From Planctomycetota bacterium (GTDB lineage Bacteria; Planctomycetota; Phycisphaerae; Phycisphaerales; UBA5793): a DNA stretch of 64,000 nucleotides. The translations under genes and the position numbers were made by a program. The stretch's first letter is position 1, and each line of letters starts with the position of its first letter. The stretch lies in the NCBI GenBank assembly GCA_013112555.1, contig JABFGK010000001.1:1710581-1774580 (forward strand), given 5' to 3'. Below the pieces are notes generated by a model. That model did no database searches, was not told the DNA's origin, and saw only the letters and a list, made by a program, of their open reading frames with translations. Below are positions 16,536 through 25,224 of this stretch, piece by piece.

Positions 16536-18095
16536 ATGCAGCGAATGCACATACGGATCATCTTGGCAACGCTCGTACTGACCGGTTCCATGCGTGCCGA
16601 ATCGTCGGCGGAGGCCCCGGGTGACCCGCAAGGCATACCCTTTGTTCAACTCGAACAACTGAATTGGATCGGTGACTGCGGCAAGCCGGACATTCCTGCT
16701 TCGGCTGTCGGTCGGGCCGTCTTCACATTCAGCGCAGCAGATCCGGACCACCAGCAGTTCCTCGCTGCCAACGGCGGAGGCTACATCAACGTGCTGCTGT
16801 GGCCCGATGGCGGTGATCTTGACTGGGTCGTGCAGAACCTGTACGTTGCCTATCCCGATGCCGCGACGCTTGATGGGGCCGGCACATCGGTTCTGTTCCG
16901 ATTGCCCGGGATTGAGCATGGGCAGGAAGTGCTCACAGCCTCCTATGGCACGGCGATCACCGATCAGCCGCTGGCCACGGCCGACTTTGTTGTGGACAGT
17001 GATGCAGAGGTCTTTCTGTACGACCACCTCACCGGCGGGGGTGCCGACGACAGCCCCGGTTTCCTCAATGGCGGTTCCGGGTGCTCTGATCTCCCATCCG
17101 AGATCGGGAATTGGTGCGGCACGACTACCACGACCACAACCTCAACATCGGCATGGATCGGCGAAGTCGATGACTACCCCCCGATCGACGAGAAGTTGAA
17201 TCACTGTGTCCCGGCCAGCACGGCCCGCTCCCTCGACTATCTCATCCGATACCACGATCTGACTCGACCAAAGAACGGCGACGGGACCGGCATGTCTTCA
17301 CAGCAAATGGAGAGCGCATTGGCCACCGTTATGGAGACCACCAGGGCTGACGGCACATGGTTCATTGCGCCCGGCACGAAAAAGAATAAGGCGCTGATCG
17401 GCAAGAACAAGTTTGTGGCGGAACACAGCCTGCCGATCGAAACGAGGTTTCCGTATACGAGCCGCAAGACCGGTGCGATGCCTGCTCAGCCGACGCTGGA
17501 CGATGCCATGACAAGTCTGGCCGACAAGTGCGATGTTGAACTTGTGTTTGCCCGCAAAGGCGGAGGCTTTCACATGGTGTTTGTCACGCAGATCACCCGA
17601 CATGAAGATGCGAATGGGACAGTGACCGGGTACACAATCGACTATGTCGACGATGCAAAGCAAGATAACGGGCAGGCAGACGAAGTGGGCCGGTCAATCC
17701 ATATCAAACCGGATGGCACATTCAAGGACTGCTTGAACAATCGGAGCCGGGGCACACTCCAGGGGGTCATGATGGAGTGTATCAACAACCCGAGAATCGA
17801 ACTCGTGGGTGCATGCCCCGGACCGGTCACCGTCCGCGGCCATGGCGCCACTCCAGGTGCGCGCGTCGCCCTGGTCTACGGGGCCTGCGACGGTCAAACG
17901 ACCGTCCCCAGCCCACCGTGTGCCGGAACCGTCGTCCCGGTCGGGAACGCGCGCCTCGTGAAGATCGTCGTGGCCGATGCGAACGGGAACTTCGAAGTGT
18001 CAGGAGTCGCACCGGCCAGCGCCTGCGGCAAGATCTGCCTCGTCGCCGTCAACCTCGATACCTGTGAAGTCGGCAATGTCATCCCTCTCAAGTAG
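16536..18095 (+). CDS. Secreted papain-like putative peptidase with C-terminal shared module
   Basis: A 519-residue exported protein; GGAGG seven bases before the ATG fixes the start. The signal peptide is residues 1 to about 27 (MQRMHIRIILATLVLTGSMR, cut near AESSAEA). Residues about 35-175 are a beta-rich domain like the middle of the preceding paralogue. A Thr-rich linker (GTTTTTTTSTSA) follows. The papain-like domain has Cys224 (NHCVPASTARSLDYL), His346 (GGGFHMVFVTQ) and Asp369-373 (DYVDD), the same Cys/His/Asp order as its neighbour. Residues about 425-519 are the shared module (VTVRGHGATPGARVALVYG, ADANGNFEVSGVAP, CEVGNVIPLK). Relative to the previous gene the module has moved from the N to the C terminus. 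The substrate is unknown. Confidence 0.78.
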   Translation: MQRMHIRIILATLVLTGSMRAESSAEAPGDPQGIPFVQLEQLNWIGDCGKPDIPASAVGRAVFTFSAADPDHQQFLAANGGGYINVLLWPDGGDLDWVVQNLYVAYPDAATLDGAGTSVLFRLPGIEHGQEVLTASYGTAITDQPLATADFVVDSDAEVFLYDHLTGGGADDSPGFLNGGSGCSDLPSEIGNWCGTTTTTTTSTSAWIGEVDDYPPIDEKLNHCVPASTARSLDYLIRYHDLTRPKNGDGTGMSSQQMESALATVMETTRADGTWFIAPGTKKNKALIGKNKFVAEHSLPIETRFPYTSRKTGAMPAQPTLDDAMTSLADKCDVELVFARKGGGFHMVFVTQITRHEDANGTVTGYTIDYVDDAKQDNGQADEVGRSIHIKPDGTFKDCLNNRSRGTLQGVMMECINNPRIELVGACPGPVTVRGHGATPGARVALVYGACDGQTTVPSPPCAGTVVPVGNARLVKIVVADANGNFEVSGVAPASACGKICLVAVNLDTCEVGNVIPLK

Positions 18096-18398
18096 GCAGC
18101 CTTACCGCCGACCTTGCTTGCATCCGCGCTCGGCACGGCGAGACACCCCTGCTGTCGATTCACGCGGCCTCGTGAGGCAAATTGGCCTCCTGGTTTGCTT
18201 CCGGATCAGTGTGTCATTGACTCCCCTGCTGTGCCATACGGACCGGCTTCTTGCAATAAACGTGACATTTGTCCTTCTGGATTCTCCTCCGTTTGCGATC
18301 TGACTATGAGGACAACACGTTTGTGCCGGTCCTGCTGGACGGGCCTGGGAAGGCGGTCGGCGATCGTCTCACGAGAAACTGTATGGAAGGAAAAATGA
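18096..18398. other. 303-bp intergenic region with degenerate coding remnant
   Basis: No intact gene. Bases 18111-18177 match 20311-20377 closely, and the stretch around 18250-18300 (encoding something like CPSGFSSVCDLTM in one frame) resembles 20130-20165 (CPPGISPACDCTLS). Both look like decayed pieces of a further Cys-rich secreted paralogue. The end of the region carries GGAAGG, the ribosome-binding site for the gene at 18399. I see no clear terminator. Confidence 0.5.
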
Positions 18399-19778
18399 AT
18401 GAATCGCATACTGCAACAACGACCACGGTTACAACGAGGGATTGAGTGCCTCGTACCAGTGCTTGCCGTGTCGGGGGTCCTTGGTTCGAGTAGCGTTGCT
18501 GCCCCGCCACTTAAGATTGGAGCACTCAGCACGGCCACCACAAAGGAGAAAGTATTCGGCAGTTGGTCGATTGATGTCACAGGTGAGAAGAAGGGAAGAG
18601 GGCAAGTCGAGACATACTACGACTTTCATGATCCCCTTCTCGGTTTCTCTCTCTTTCTGAAGGACCCTAAGGGAGGGACAGTCAAACCCGACATCATCGA
18701 GAGTAACCACACCGACATCCATGGCACGAATGGGACTGCAAACTACACCATGCACCTGAACACGAGCACACCTGGAAAACAGTTGTTCAACGGCACTGTG
18801 AGGGGTACACTCACTCCGGGAAAGGGCCCCCGTGGCGCAAAGGTCAGTCTTTCATGCTGGCTCGAGGATCCCTTCACATTCAGCGATTCTGATCCCGATG
18901 CCCCGTACAATTTCGTTGCCGAAGGTCTCGATCACTCGCTGACACTCAATAGCGGAACGAGTTTTCCGGCCGTGTATACGCTCGTCCCGGACACCTATGG
19001 CTCGATTCCATCGGAAACATACATGCTCTACAAAGCACGCGTCGCGCCGGGGCTTGTGCCCGACCCCGATGCGTTCTGGGCCAGCCCAGCGAACTTCGTT
19101 GATCTGTACACGATGACCATTTCGGCCGATGTGGATCACACCGTAACCGTCGTGCTTGAGTTCGGATCCTCAACGGCCGACTTCGTCCTGGATTATCGAG
19201 ACAAGGACGGTGTGCCCTTTGATCCCAACGACCCGGCGCAGGTTGACGCCGTAGAAGATGCCATCGCAGCCAACTTTGTTAACGGTGCGCTGCCGGCTGA
19301 CCTCGAAGACGTGTTCACCGTGGGATTTGATCCGGACGATCTGCTCGGCGAGACCATGGGCGGCTTCACCTACGGCAGTGCATCCGAGGCGTTGATGACA
19401 GCCTACGAGACCCCTGAGCCGGGTTGTCTTGACCTCTCGATCGACAACAACTTTGCCGGTACCCCGTCGACCTTCACCTTGTGCGGCCTGACTCCGGGCG
19501 GCACCGGTGCGGTCCTCTACGACTTCCAGGAAGGCGCCTGGGCATTCAGCGGCAACGGGTGGTGCGTGGACTTCGGCCTGGACATCAGCAACCCGGGTCA
19601 AGCCATGGACCAGATGGTCGGTCAGGGCGTCGCCGACGGCAGCGGTTGTGTCCAGTTTACCGTCTTGATCCCCTGTGCCGCCGGCGGCTTCACCATTTAT
19701 TTCCAGGGTACTGAAAAGGACACCTGCCCCGACAGCTGCATGTCCAACGTACTCGCAGTGACCTTCCTCCCATGCTGA
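18399..19778 (+). CDS. Secreted protein with PPC-like middle region and C-terminal shared module
   Basis: A 459-residue exported protein; GGAAGG lies just upstream of the ATG at 18399, while an out-of-frame ATG at 18395 is ignored. The signal peptide is about residues 1-38 (QRGIECLVPVLAVSGVLGSS, then VAAPP). Residues about 40-340 are beta-rich with acidic patches such as SDSDPDAP and DPNDPAQVDAVEDA; I recognise no family. Residues about 343-459 are the long Cys-rich form of the shared module (CLDLSIDNNFAGTPSTFTLC, then WCVDFGLDISNPGQAMDQMV and DGSGCVQFTVLIPC), ending NVLAVTFLPC. The first bases of that module are nearly identical to those in the gene at 22333, which points to recent duplication or gene conversion. 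Role unknown. Confidence 0.75.
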   Translation: MNRILQQRPRLQRGIECLVPVLAVSGVLGSSSVAAPPLKIGALSTATTKEKVFGSWSIDVTGEKKGRGQVETYYDFHDPLLGFSLFLKDPKGGTVKPDIIESNHTDIHGTNGTANYTMHLNTSTPGKQLFNGTVRGTLTPGKGPRGAKVSLSCWLEDPFTFSDSDPDAPYNFVAEGLDHSLTLNSGTSFPAVYTLVPDTYGSIPSETYMLYKARVAPGLVPDPDAFWASPANFVDLYTMTISADVDHTVTVVLEFGSSTADFVLDYRDKDGVPFDPNDPAQVDAVEDAIAANFVNGALPADLEDVFTVGFDPDDLLGETMGGFTYGSASEALMTAYETPEPGCLDLSIDNNFAGTPSTFTLCGLTPGGTGAVLYDFQEGAWAFSGNGWCVDFGLDISNPGQAMDQMVGQGVADGSGCVQFTVLIPCAAGGFTIYFQGTEKDTCPDSCMSNVLAVTFLPC

Positions 19779-19938
19779 TGGAGGGACTGTAGATTCGAAC
19801 GGACTCTGATCCGAACTACTGTTCGTCAATACGCAACAGCATCGGGCCGATCAGGTGGCCCGTGGAGTCTACAGGTTGCTGCGATACTTTAGGGCAGCCA
19901 ACCAGCGCAACCTGAAATCATGGGCCCGTAACGGTGAA

Positions 19939-19973
19939 CGACCCTGCTCCACGTCGAGCAGGGTCGTCTTTTC
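19939..19973 (+). terminator. Intrinsic terminator after the 18.4-kb gene
   Basis: A perfect 11-bp stem, CGACCCTGCTC with GAGCAGGGTCG, loop CACGTC, then TCTTTTC. The same arms recur in the terminator at 23764. Confidence 0.9.
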
Positions 19974-20255
19974 ACAACGAAGTCTGGATGCGTCTATTGC
20001 AGGGAGAAGATTCGTCACGGCGCCCGGCGAGGTTCATGCAAGGCTTGAACCTGATATTTGAATCAAGGGCCCCGCATTTGCCACACACGCATGCCAGCGC
20101 GTCAACACGTGGTGTTACATTCAGCAATTATGAGAATTGTCCTCCTGGTATCTCCCCCGCTTGCGACTGTACATTGAGCACCGTCGCGCTCTCAAGTCCA
20201 TTCGCCGGTCACGATCGACCACGGCGGGCAGTGTCGATCCAGCCAGTCCCATCAC

Positions 20256-20390
20256 GTTTGTGCCGGAACGGCTGTCCCCGTCGGGAGCGCGCGCCTCGTG
20301 AGGATCGTCGACCTTCCGTGCATCCGCGATCGGCACGGCGAGACAGCCCTGCTGTCGATTCACGCGATCTCGTGAGGTTCGGCGATCATC
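20256..20390 (+). pseudogene. Remnant of a papain-like/module gene 3' end with internal deletion
   Basis: Bases 20257-20310 match 17917-17970 (inside the module of the gene at 16536) and 20311-20377 match 18111-18177 (downstream of that gene). The ~140 bp between these blocks, which encode the end of the module and the stop codon, are missing, so the two matches are fused at ATCGTCG/ACCTT. This looks like a decayed, internally deleted duplicate. A further remnant precedes it at about 20105-20170. Confidence 0.6.
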
Positions 20391-20539
20391 TGACCCACAT
20401 GTCCAGTTGCAAAAACCCGAAGTAATCCCTGTCCCATCCCGCGCCTCCTTTTCGCGTGTGTTGAGAGAGCGTCACCATCCACGGCATATCCCGTCATGGT
20501 TTGCCGGGTGACGCGCAGCCGCAAAAAGGAGACTGGATC

Positions 20540-22102
20540 ATGAGACGCAGACTCGCTCTATCAACATCACTGGCCATGTGCACCATTGTCACGGCGGTCT
20601 CCGCTGCACCGGATCGCCCACCGGTGGAGGCCTCTGCACTGACGGCAACGCACGTGAAACCCAAGCGTCTGGCCCGTATCGGCCGCGACTTGCAACTCTT
20701 GTCACCATGGATTGAGGTCGGCAACGGTTCGTCAGGGCCTGCCTCGTGCCCGCCCTCCTCACTGGCGTTTGACTGCTTCGAGCCGGACGGTGGCATGCCT
20801 GGAATGCCAACGGACGGCCTGTACGGTCAGGACTGCGGCATGGGGAGTCAACGTTGGTACTTCGGCAGTACCTACTGCAATACCTACTTCGTCAATGACA
20901 TGACCACGACTCCGGATCTCCAGAGCGCCCAATCTGAACGGGCCGAGTGGGCCTGGTGGTGGTACGTCAACGGTCCGGGATCGAGCGAGCAGTGCTATGT
21001 CGCGCTCTGGACCGCAGAGTGGTTTGATGAGGATTGCATCGGTCCTGCAGCCGAGGATTACTATGAGGGGATCATTTTCGATTTCGGCATCCTGCCAAAC
21101 AGCGAGGGATATTACTACTCCGACACGCAGGATCTTCTGTGCGGCTCCGGCTTGGCATGGGAGCTCCCGGCTGACGGGGATGGTGCCTACACCATGATCC
21201 TGGCAAACGATTACAACGGCACCACGCTCTTCATGGCCACCTGCGCCCAGCCGATGCTCTGGGGCACGAAAGCGCTCAACCCGAGTCACCAGGGTCCGGT
21301 TCAGTGGGACGACGACAATCCCGCTGACGGGACGCACACCGCGCCGGACGAGTGCTATGACTACACACATGGGACCTGTCCCGACCCGCTCGGAGCGATG
21401 ACCTGCTTCTATGGAGAACCACGCTATGACGAGCCCTGTCTCGAACTTGACATTGATCAACTGTTCGTCGGGCAGAACACGACCTTCACGGTCTCACAAG
21501 CAGAGCCGAATCAGGAGTTGGCCATCCTGTACAGTCTCCGATCCGGCCGGTTCCAGTTTCAGGGTTTCGACTGGTGTCTCGATCTCGGCCTGCAGTACAC
21601 CAGCCTCGGTCAGGCGCAGCAGAGCATCATCCGACAGGGGCGAGCAGATTCAAACGGCACGATGGTAGCAGCGGTCCCCATCCCCACAGCGGCTCGCGGG
21701 CTGCTCATCTATTTCCAGGCCACGGCTCGAGGTACATGCCCTCTCACCTGCGAATCACCGGTCGTCTTTGCGAAGGGCAAAGACGAGGTCGAGTGTGATC
21801 CGGTGATTGCCGCCAAATTCTACAGCGACAAGAAACGCTGTGGGTCCACAGGAAAGGTCCTTCATGTGGCCTGGGTGTGCAATGGCGACGAGTGCACCGG
21901 CAAGAGCCTTGTCATTGAGGGAACGACTGGAGGTGAGAAGGACACTCAGACAATTAAGCTGAAGAGAGGCAAAGGCAGCGGGACGCACAAAGGCAAGATC
22001 TGTTGGGACATCGGCAAGACGGTCGATGTCACACTGACCTGCGTGGACAAGGACGGCGTCGAACACACGGATACGTGGTCCGCGACGGTGCCGAAGAAGT
22101 AA
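20540..22102 (+). CDS. Secreted Cys-rich protein, paralogue 1 (novel N-domain, shared module, extra C-domain)
   Basis: A 520-residue exported protein. The start at 20540 is set by AAGGAG upstream and by the signal peptide (MRRRLALSTSLAMCTIVTAV, cut near SAAP). Residues about 30-290 form a Cys- and Trp-rich domain shared with the gene at 22333: SPWIEVGN, CFEPDGGMPGMPTDGLYG, WYFGSTYCNTYFVNDMT, FDFGILP, LWGTKALNPSHQGPVQWDDD and TAPDECYDY. I do not recognise this domain. Residues about 300-415 are the Cys-rich shared module (LELDIDQLFVGQNTTFTVSQ). Residues about 417-520 are an additional beta-type domain with Lys-rich, immunoglobulin-like spacing (AKFYSDKKRCGSTGK to SATVPKK) absent from the paralogue. 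Probably a surface or matrix protein. Confidence 0.78.
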   Translation: MRRRLALSTSLAMCTIVTAVSAAPDRPPVEASALTATHVKPKRLARIGRDLQLLSPWIEVGNGSSGPASCPPSSLAFDCFEPDGGMPGMPTDGLYGQDCGMGSQRWYFGSTYCNTYFVNDMTTTPDLQSAQSERAEWAWWWYVNGPGSSEQCYVALWTAEWFDEDCIGPAAEDYYEGIIFDFGILPNSEGYYYSDTQDLLCGSGLAWELPADGDGAYTMILANDYNGTTLFMATCAQPMLWGTKALNPSHQGPVQWDDDNPADGTHTAPDECYDYTHGTCPDPLGAMTCFYGEPRYDEPCLELDIDQLFVGQNTTFTVSQAEPNQELAILYSLRSGRFQFQGFDWCLDLGLQYTSLGQAQQSIIRQGRADSNGTMVAAVPIPTAARGLLIYFQATARGTCPLTCESPVVFAKGKDEVECDPVIAAKFYSDKKRCGSTGKVLHVAWVCNGDECTGKSLVIEGTTGGEKDTQTIKLKRGKGSGTHKGKICWDIGKTVDVTLTCVDKDGVEHTDTWSATVPKK

Positions 22103-22132
22103 CCGCACCGTAGACGAGTCACACCAGATGTG

Positions 22133-22168
22133 CGCCGCCCATTTCACGACGAGATGGGCGGTGTTTTT
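22133..22168 (+). terminator. Intrinsic terminator after the 20.5-kb gene
   Basis: Stem CGCCGCCCAT with ATGGGCGGTG (one G-T wobble), loop of eleven, then TTTTT. Confidence 0.82.
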
Positions 22169-22332
22169 GCATGCGGCCGCACCAACGCGCGTAGCTGGTC
22201 CCGGGGAAGTGGGACATCGTCTTCACTGTCCTGACGTCTGCCGATCTGATCTGTTTCGGCGGGTATCAACGATCTGATCGGTTCAGTCACTTGATTGCAG
22301 CCCGCACACCACCTTCCTGAGGAGGAATCGAA

Positions 22333-23604
22333 TTGAGGAATGTCCATGTCTCGCTGGCGCTGGCTACATGTGCCATCGCCTGTTCAGCCTTTGCCGGAGA
22401 GAAGAATCTGACTCCGGTGACTGCTGACCAGGGTATCCAGGTCACTGCCAAGCGGTTCGCCCGAATCGCTCCGGACTTCAAGCAGACCAGCCCGTGGATG
22501 GAAGTCGGCGACCTGCAGGGTCCGTCGGCATGCCCCCCCACGGCTCTGGCATTTGACTGCTTCGAGCCCGATGGTGCAATGCCTGGCTTCCCGACTGACG
22601 GCCTCTATGGTCTGGACTGCGGTTTGGGTACCGGCCGTTGGTACTTCGGCTCCAGTTACTGCAACATGTTCACCGTCAATGACATGACGGTCGCCCCCGG
22701 CTTCGAAGGCGCCATGTCCGAGCGTATGGAAACCGGCTGGTGGTGGTTTGCCGGCGGTCCCGGCACGAGCGAACAGTGCTTGATCGCTGTCTTTACCGCT
22801 GACGGCTTTGATGACACCTGTGCCGGTCCCCCGTCGACCAGTGGCTACAGCGGCGTCATCTTTGACTTCGGTGTCCTCCCCTACGGTGGGTACTACTGGA
22901 CGGACACCGAGGACCTGCTTTGCGGTTCCGGCCTGTTCTTCCAGATGCCGATGGATGGCTCCGGTTCCTACACCTCCATCCTGGCCAACGACTTCAACGG
23001 CAACACCATCTTCCTGGCCACCTGTGGTCAGACGATGCTGTGGGGCACCAAGCCGGGCAACCCGAGCCAGCAGGGCCCGATCCAGTGGGACGATGACAAT
23101 CCCTCTGACGGCACCCACACTGCTCCGGACGAGTGCTACGACTATGCCTTCGCACTCTGCCCCGATCCGCTCGGCGCCATGATGTGCTTCTACGCTGAAG
23201 GTGGCTCGGTTGACTGTCTCGATCTCTCGATCGACAACGAGTTCGCCGGTACCCCGTCGACCTTCACGGTGACCGGCGGCACGCCCAACGCCCAAGTTGC
23301 ACTCTACTACACACTGATCGACCCAGGAGATGTTCTTGACTGTCTAGCCGAAGAGTATCGAAGGTGTCGAGATGGCGGAGGCAGCTGGCTGAAGTGCATT
23401 GGAGTCGCAATTGCCAACTGCACAAAGCGCGCCGTCCAATACGCACGGGGCACATTTGATTCTACCGGCACCTTCCAGGACACCCTGGCTGTGCCATGTG
23501 CCGCCGGTGACAAGACCGTCTGGTTCTTCGGCGTATCACAAGGTCCTGATGGAGAGGTCGACTGCTATTCTGATGCGCTCGAAGTGACGTTTGCGCCCTG
23601 CTAG
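22333..23604 (+). CDS. Secreted Cys-rich protein, paralogue 2
   Basis: A 423-residue exported protein starting at a TTG (22333) behind GAGGAGG with a seven-base spacer; the signal peptide is MRNVHVSLALATCAIACSAF, cut after FAG. Residues about 25-285 are the same unrecognised Cys/Trp-rich domain as in the gene at 20540 (SPWMEVGDLQ, CFEPDGAMPGFPTDGLYG, RWYFGSSYCNMFTVNDMT, WDDDNPSDGTHTAPDECYDY). Residues about 295-423 are the shared module, CLDLSIDNEFAGTPSTFTVT to LEVTFAPC. In the middle of the module the loop is replaced by a charged, helical Cys-rich stretch (DCLAEEYRRCRDGGGSWLKC). It ends the six-gene secreted cluster and is convergent with nuoD. Function unknown. Confidence 0.78.
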   Translation: MRNVHVSLALATCAIACSAFAGEKNLTPVTADQGIQVTAKRFARIAPDFKQTSPWMEVGDLQGPSACPPTALAFDCFEPDGAMPGFPTDGLYGLDCGLGTGRWYFGSSYCNMFTVNDMTVAPGFEGAMSERMETGWWWFAGGPGTSEQCLIAVFTADGFDDTCAGPPSTSGYSGVIFDFGVLPYGGYYWTDTEDLLCGSGLFFQMPMDGSGSYTSILANDFNGNTIFLATCGQTMLWGTKPGNPSQQGPIQWDDDNPSDGTHTAPDECYDYAFALCPDPLGAMMCFYAEGGSVDCLDLSIDNEFAGTPSTFTVTGGTPNAQVALYYTLIDPGDVLDCLAEEYRRCRDGGGSWLKCIGVAIANCTKRAVQYARGTFDSTGTFQDTLAVPCAAGDKTVWFFGVSQGPDGEVDCYSDALEVTFAPC

Positions 23605-23763
23605 AGGTGCTTTGATCCCTTTATGCTTTCGTGTATCAACTGCGGGTGTGCTTCTCGCATCGGCATGCGCGCAGTGTGAGTAACTCGTGGCCTTTCTCGG
23701 TGGCTTCCCTCATGTGAAGCAGACAGACAGAGCGACCGGGATCCACGAGGAGATGACGTACAG

Positions 23764-23797
23764 CGACCCTGCTCAACGTTGAGCAGGGTCGTTTTTT
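23764..23797 (+). terminator. Intrinsic terminator, perfect 28-nt palindrome, after the 22.3-kb gene
   Basis: CGACCCTGCTCAACG and its exact complement form an uninterrupted palindrome (23764-23791), then TTTTTT. The outer arms equal those of the terminator at 19939, and each lies 160 nt after its gene's stop codon. Confidence 0.92.
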
Positions 23798-23823
23798 CCT
23801 GTCGATGTGAATCGTGCGAATGC

Positions 23824-25083
23824 CTACCGGTCCACCTGCCCCATGACAACGTCGATTGAGCCTATGATCGCCGGCACGTCGGCCAGCATGACGTTGTGGC
23901 ACAACTCCGGCAGGACGCTCAGGTTACAGAATGTACCGGCCCGTGCCTTGACACGGTACGGCTGAGCACCCCCCTGGCTCTCGATATAGAAGCCCAGGAC
24001 GCCGCGAGGATTCTCCATCTCAAGATACACCTCGCCCGGGTCGACCTTGAAGTTCCGGCGAACCTTCACGCGATGGCCGTTGGCACCTTCCGCATTGTCC
24101 GGAATCATCTTCAGACACTGCTGTATGATCCTGACCGACTGCTCCATCTCCTTCATGCGGACCATGTACCGGTCCCAGCAGTCCCCGACCTGCCCGAACT
24201 CGCCGGTCCCCACACACACTTCGAAGTCGAGTTCCGGGTAGAGGGAGTAGGGCTTGTCACGCCGCAGGTCGTATGGCACACCACTGCCACGGATCACCGG
24301 CCCGGTGCACCCGTAAGCAATCGCGAGATCGGCCGGGAGGACTCCGACGCCGCCGGCCCGCTTCGTGAAAATGCGGTTGTAACTCAGGAGTGCGTTGTAT
24401 TCCTTGATCTTCGGCTCGAAGTACGCCAGAAACTCGCCAACCTTCATCAGCCAGTCATCCGTGGCATCGTGCGTCAGACCGCCGATGGTGTAGTACGAAT
24501 AAGTCAATCGGGCCCCGCAGAGCATCTCGAACAGGTCGAGAATGTACTCCCGCTCACGGAAGGCGTACAGAAACGGCGTAAAGGCTCCCAAGTCGAGGCC
24601 GTAGGTGCCGAACGAGACCAGGTGAGAAGCAATTCGCTGAAGTTCGCCGGCGATCACCCTGAGAAACTCGGCCCGGCGCGGGACCTGAATGCCTGCCAAC
24701 TGCTCGACGGCCTGACAGAACGCCCAGTTCTCGTTCATTCCGGCCACATAGTCCATGCGGTCGGTGTAGGGGACATACATCGCATAGGCGAGGTTCTCCC
24801 CGATCTTCTCGGCACAGCGATGGAGGTACCCGAGGTGCGGGACGGCTTCAAGCACCAGTTCGCCGTCGGTCCGCAGGACCACCCGGAGCACGCCGTGGGT
24901 GGCCGGGTGCTGTGGTCCCATGTTGATCAGCATTTCCTCGGTTTCGACGTCCTCGAGTTCGACGCCGGACATGGCTGACTGTTCTTCGGGAACCAGGCCG
25001 TGTGGCCCGATTCCGCTGGTCTGCCCATCGAAATCGGTCGCTCGGGGAACGATAAACTCTGTTTCGCGCTCTGTGGTAGCCAT
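23824..25083 (-). CDS. nuoD: NADH-quinone oxidoreductase subunit D
   Basis: A 419-residue NuoD (49-kDa subunit), part of the quinone-binding peripheral arm of respiratory complex I. Diagnostic stretches are LINMGPQHPATHGVLRVVL, HLGYLHRCAEKIGE, MNENWAFCQAVEQLAGI, REREYILDLFEMLCGARLTY and the C-terminal DVPAIIGSIDVVMGQVDR. The first ~45 residues are a non-conserved extension. I prefer the ATG at 25083 over the adjacent TTG; AGGA lies just upstream. It stands alone: no other nuo gene adjoins, while nuoC is found 16.5 kb away on the other strand, so the operon is broken up in this genome. Confidence 0.96.
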   Translation of the reverse strand: MATTERETEFIVPRATDFDGQTSGIGPHGLVPEEQSAMSGVELEDVETEEMLINMGPQHPATHGVLRVVLRTDGELVLEAVPHLGYLHRCAEKIGENLAYAMYVPYTDRMDYVAGMNENWAFCQAVEQLAGIQVPRRAEFLRVIAGELQRIASHLVSFGTYGLDLGAFTPFLYAFREREYILDLFEMLCGARLTYSYYTIGGLTHDATDDWLMKVGEFLAYFEPKIKEYNALLSYNRIFTKRAGGVGVLPADLAIAYGCTGPVIRGSGVPYDLRRDKPYSLYPELDFEVCVGTGEFGQVGDCWDRYMVRMKEMEQSVRIIQQCLKMIPDNAEGANGHRVKVRRNFKVDPGEVYLEMENPRGVLGFYIESQGGAQPYRVKARAGTFCNLSVLPELCHNVMLADVPAIIGSIDVVMGQVDR

Positions 25084-25224
25084 CAAATCCTGCCCTCAAG
25101 GCAATGTAGATCGTGTGGCTCCGATCGTAGGGTCCAAGCGTGCCAATTGCGACACCCGGACGGGTTCACTGAGCGACATGAACATGGAGAAAACCGGACA
25201 CGACGATGCACAACTGTCTGTCCG

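Larger units (their letters stand above)
19779..20539. other. 761-bp intergenic region with terminator and pseudogene debris
   Basis: It contains an intrinsic terminator (19939-19973), unassigned sequence, a remnant of a Cys-rich secreted gene (about 20100-20390), and the AAGGAG ribosome-binding site for the gene at 20540. The longest open frame across it (163 codons, from 19934) starts inside the terminator and mixes unrelated pieces, so I do not call it a gene. Confidence 0.6.

Noticed and set aside
19934-20425. 163-codon plus-strand frame in the 19.8-20.5 kb gap
   Set aside because: It starts within the terminator hairpin and joins unrelated remnants; no ribosome-binding site or domain.
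22384-23295. 303-codon minus-strand frame opposite the 22.3-kb gene
   Set aside because: Antisense shadow; the plus strand encodes the paralogous Cys-rich protein with conserved blocks.
23896-24978. 360-codon plus-strand frame inside nuoD
   Set aside because: Antisense shadow of a gene with unmistakable NuoD motifs.
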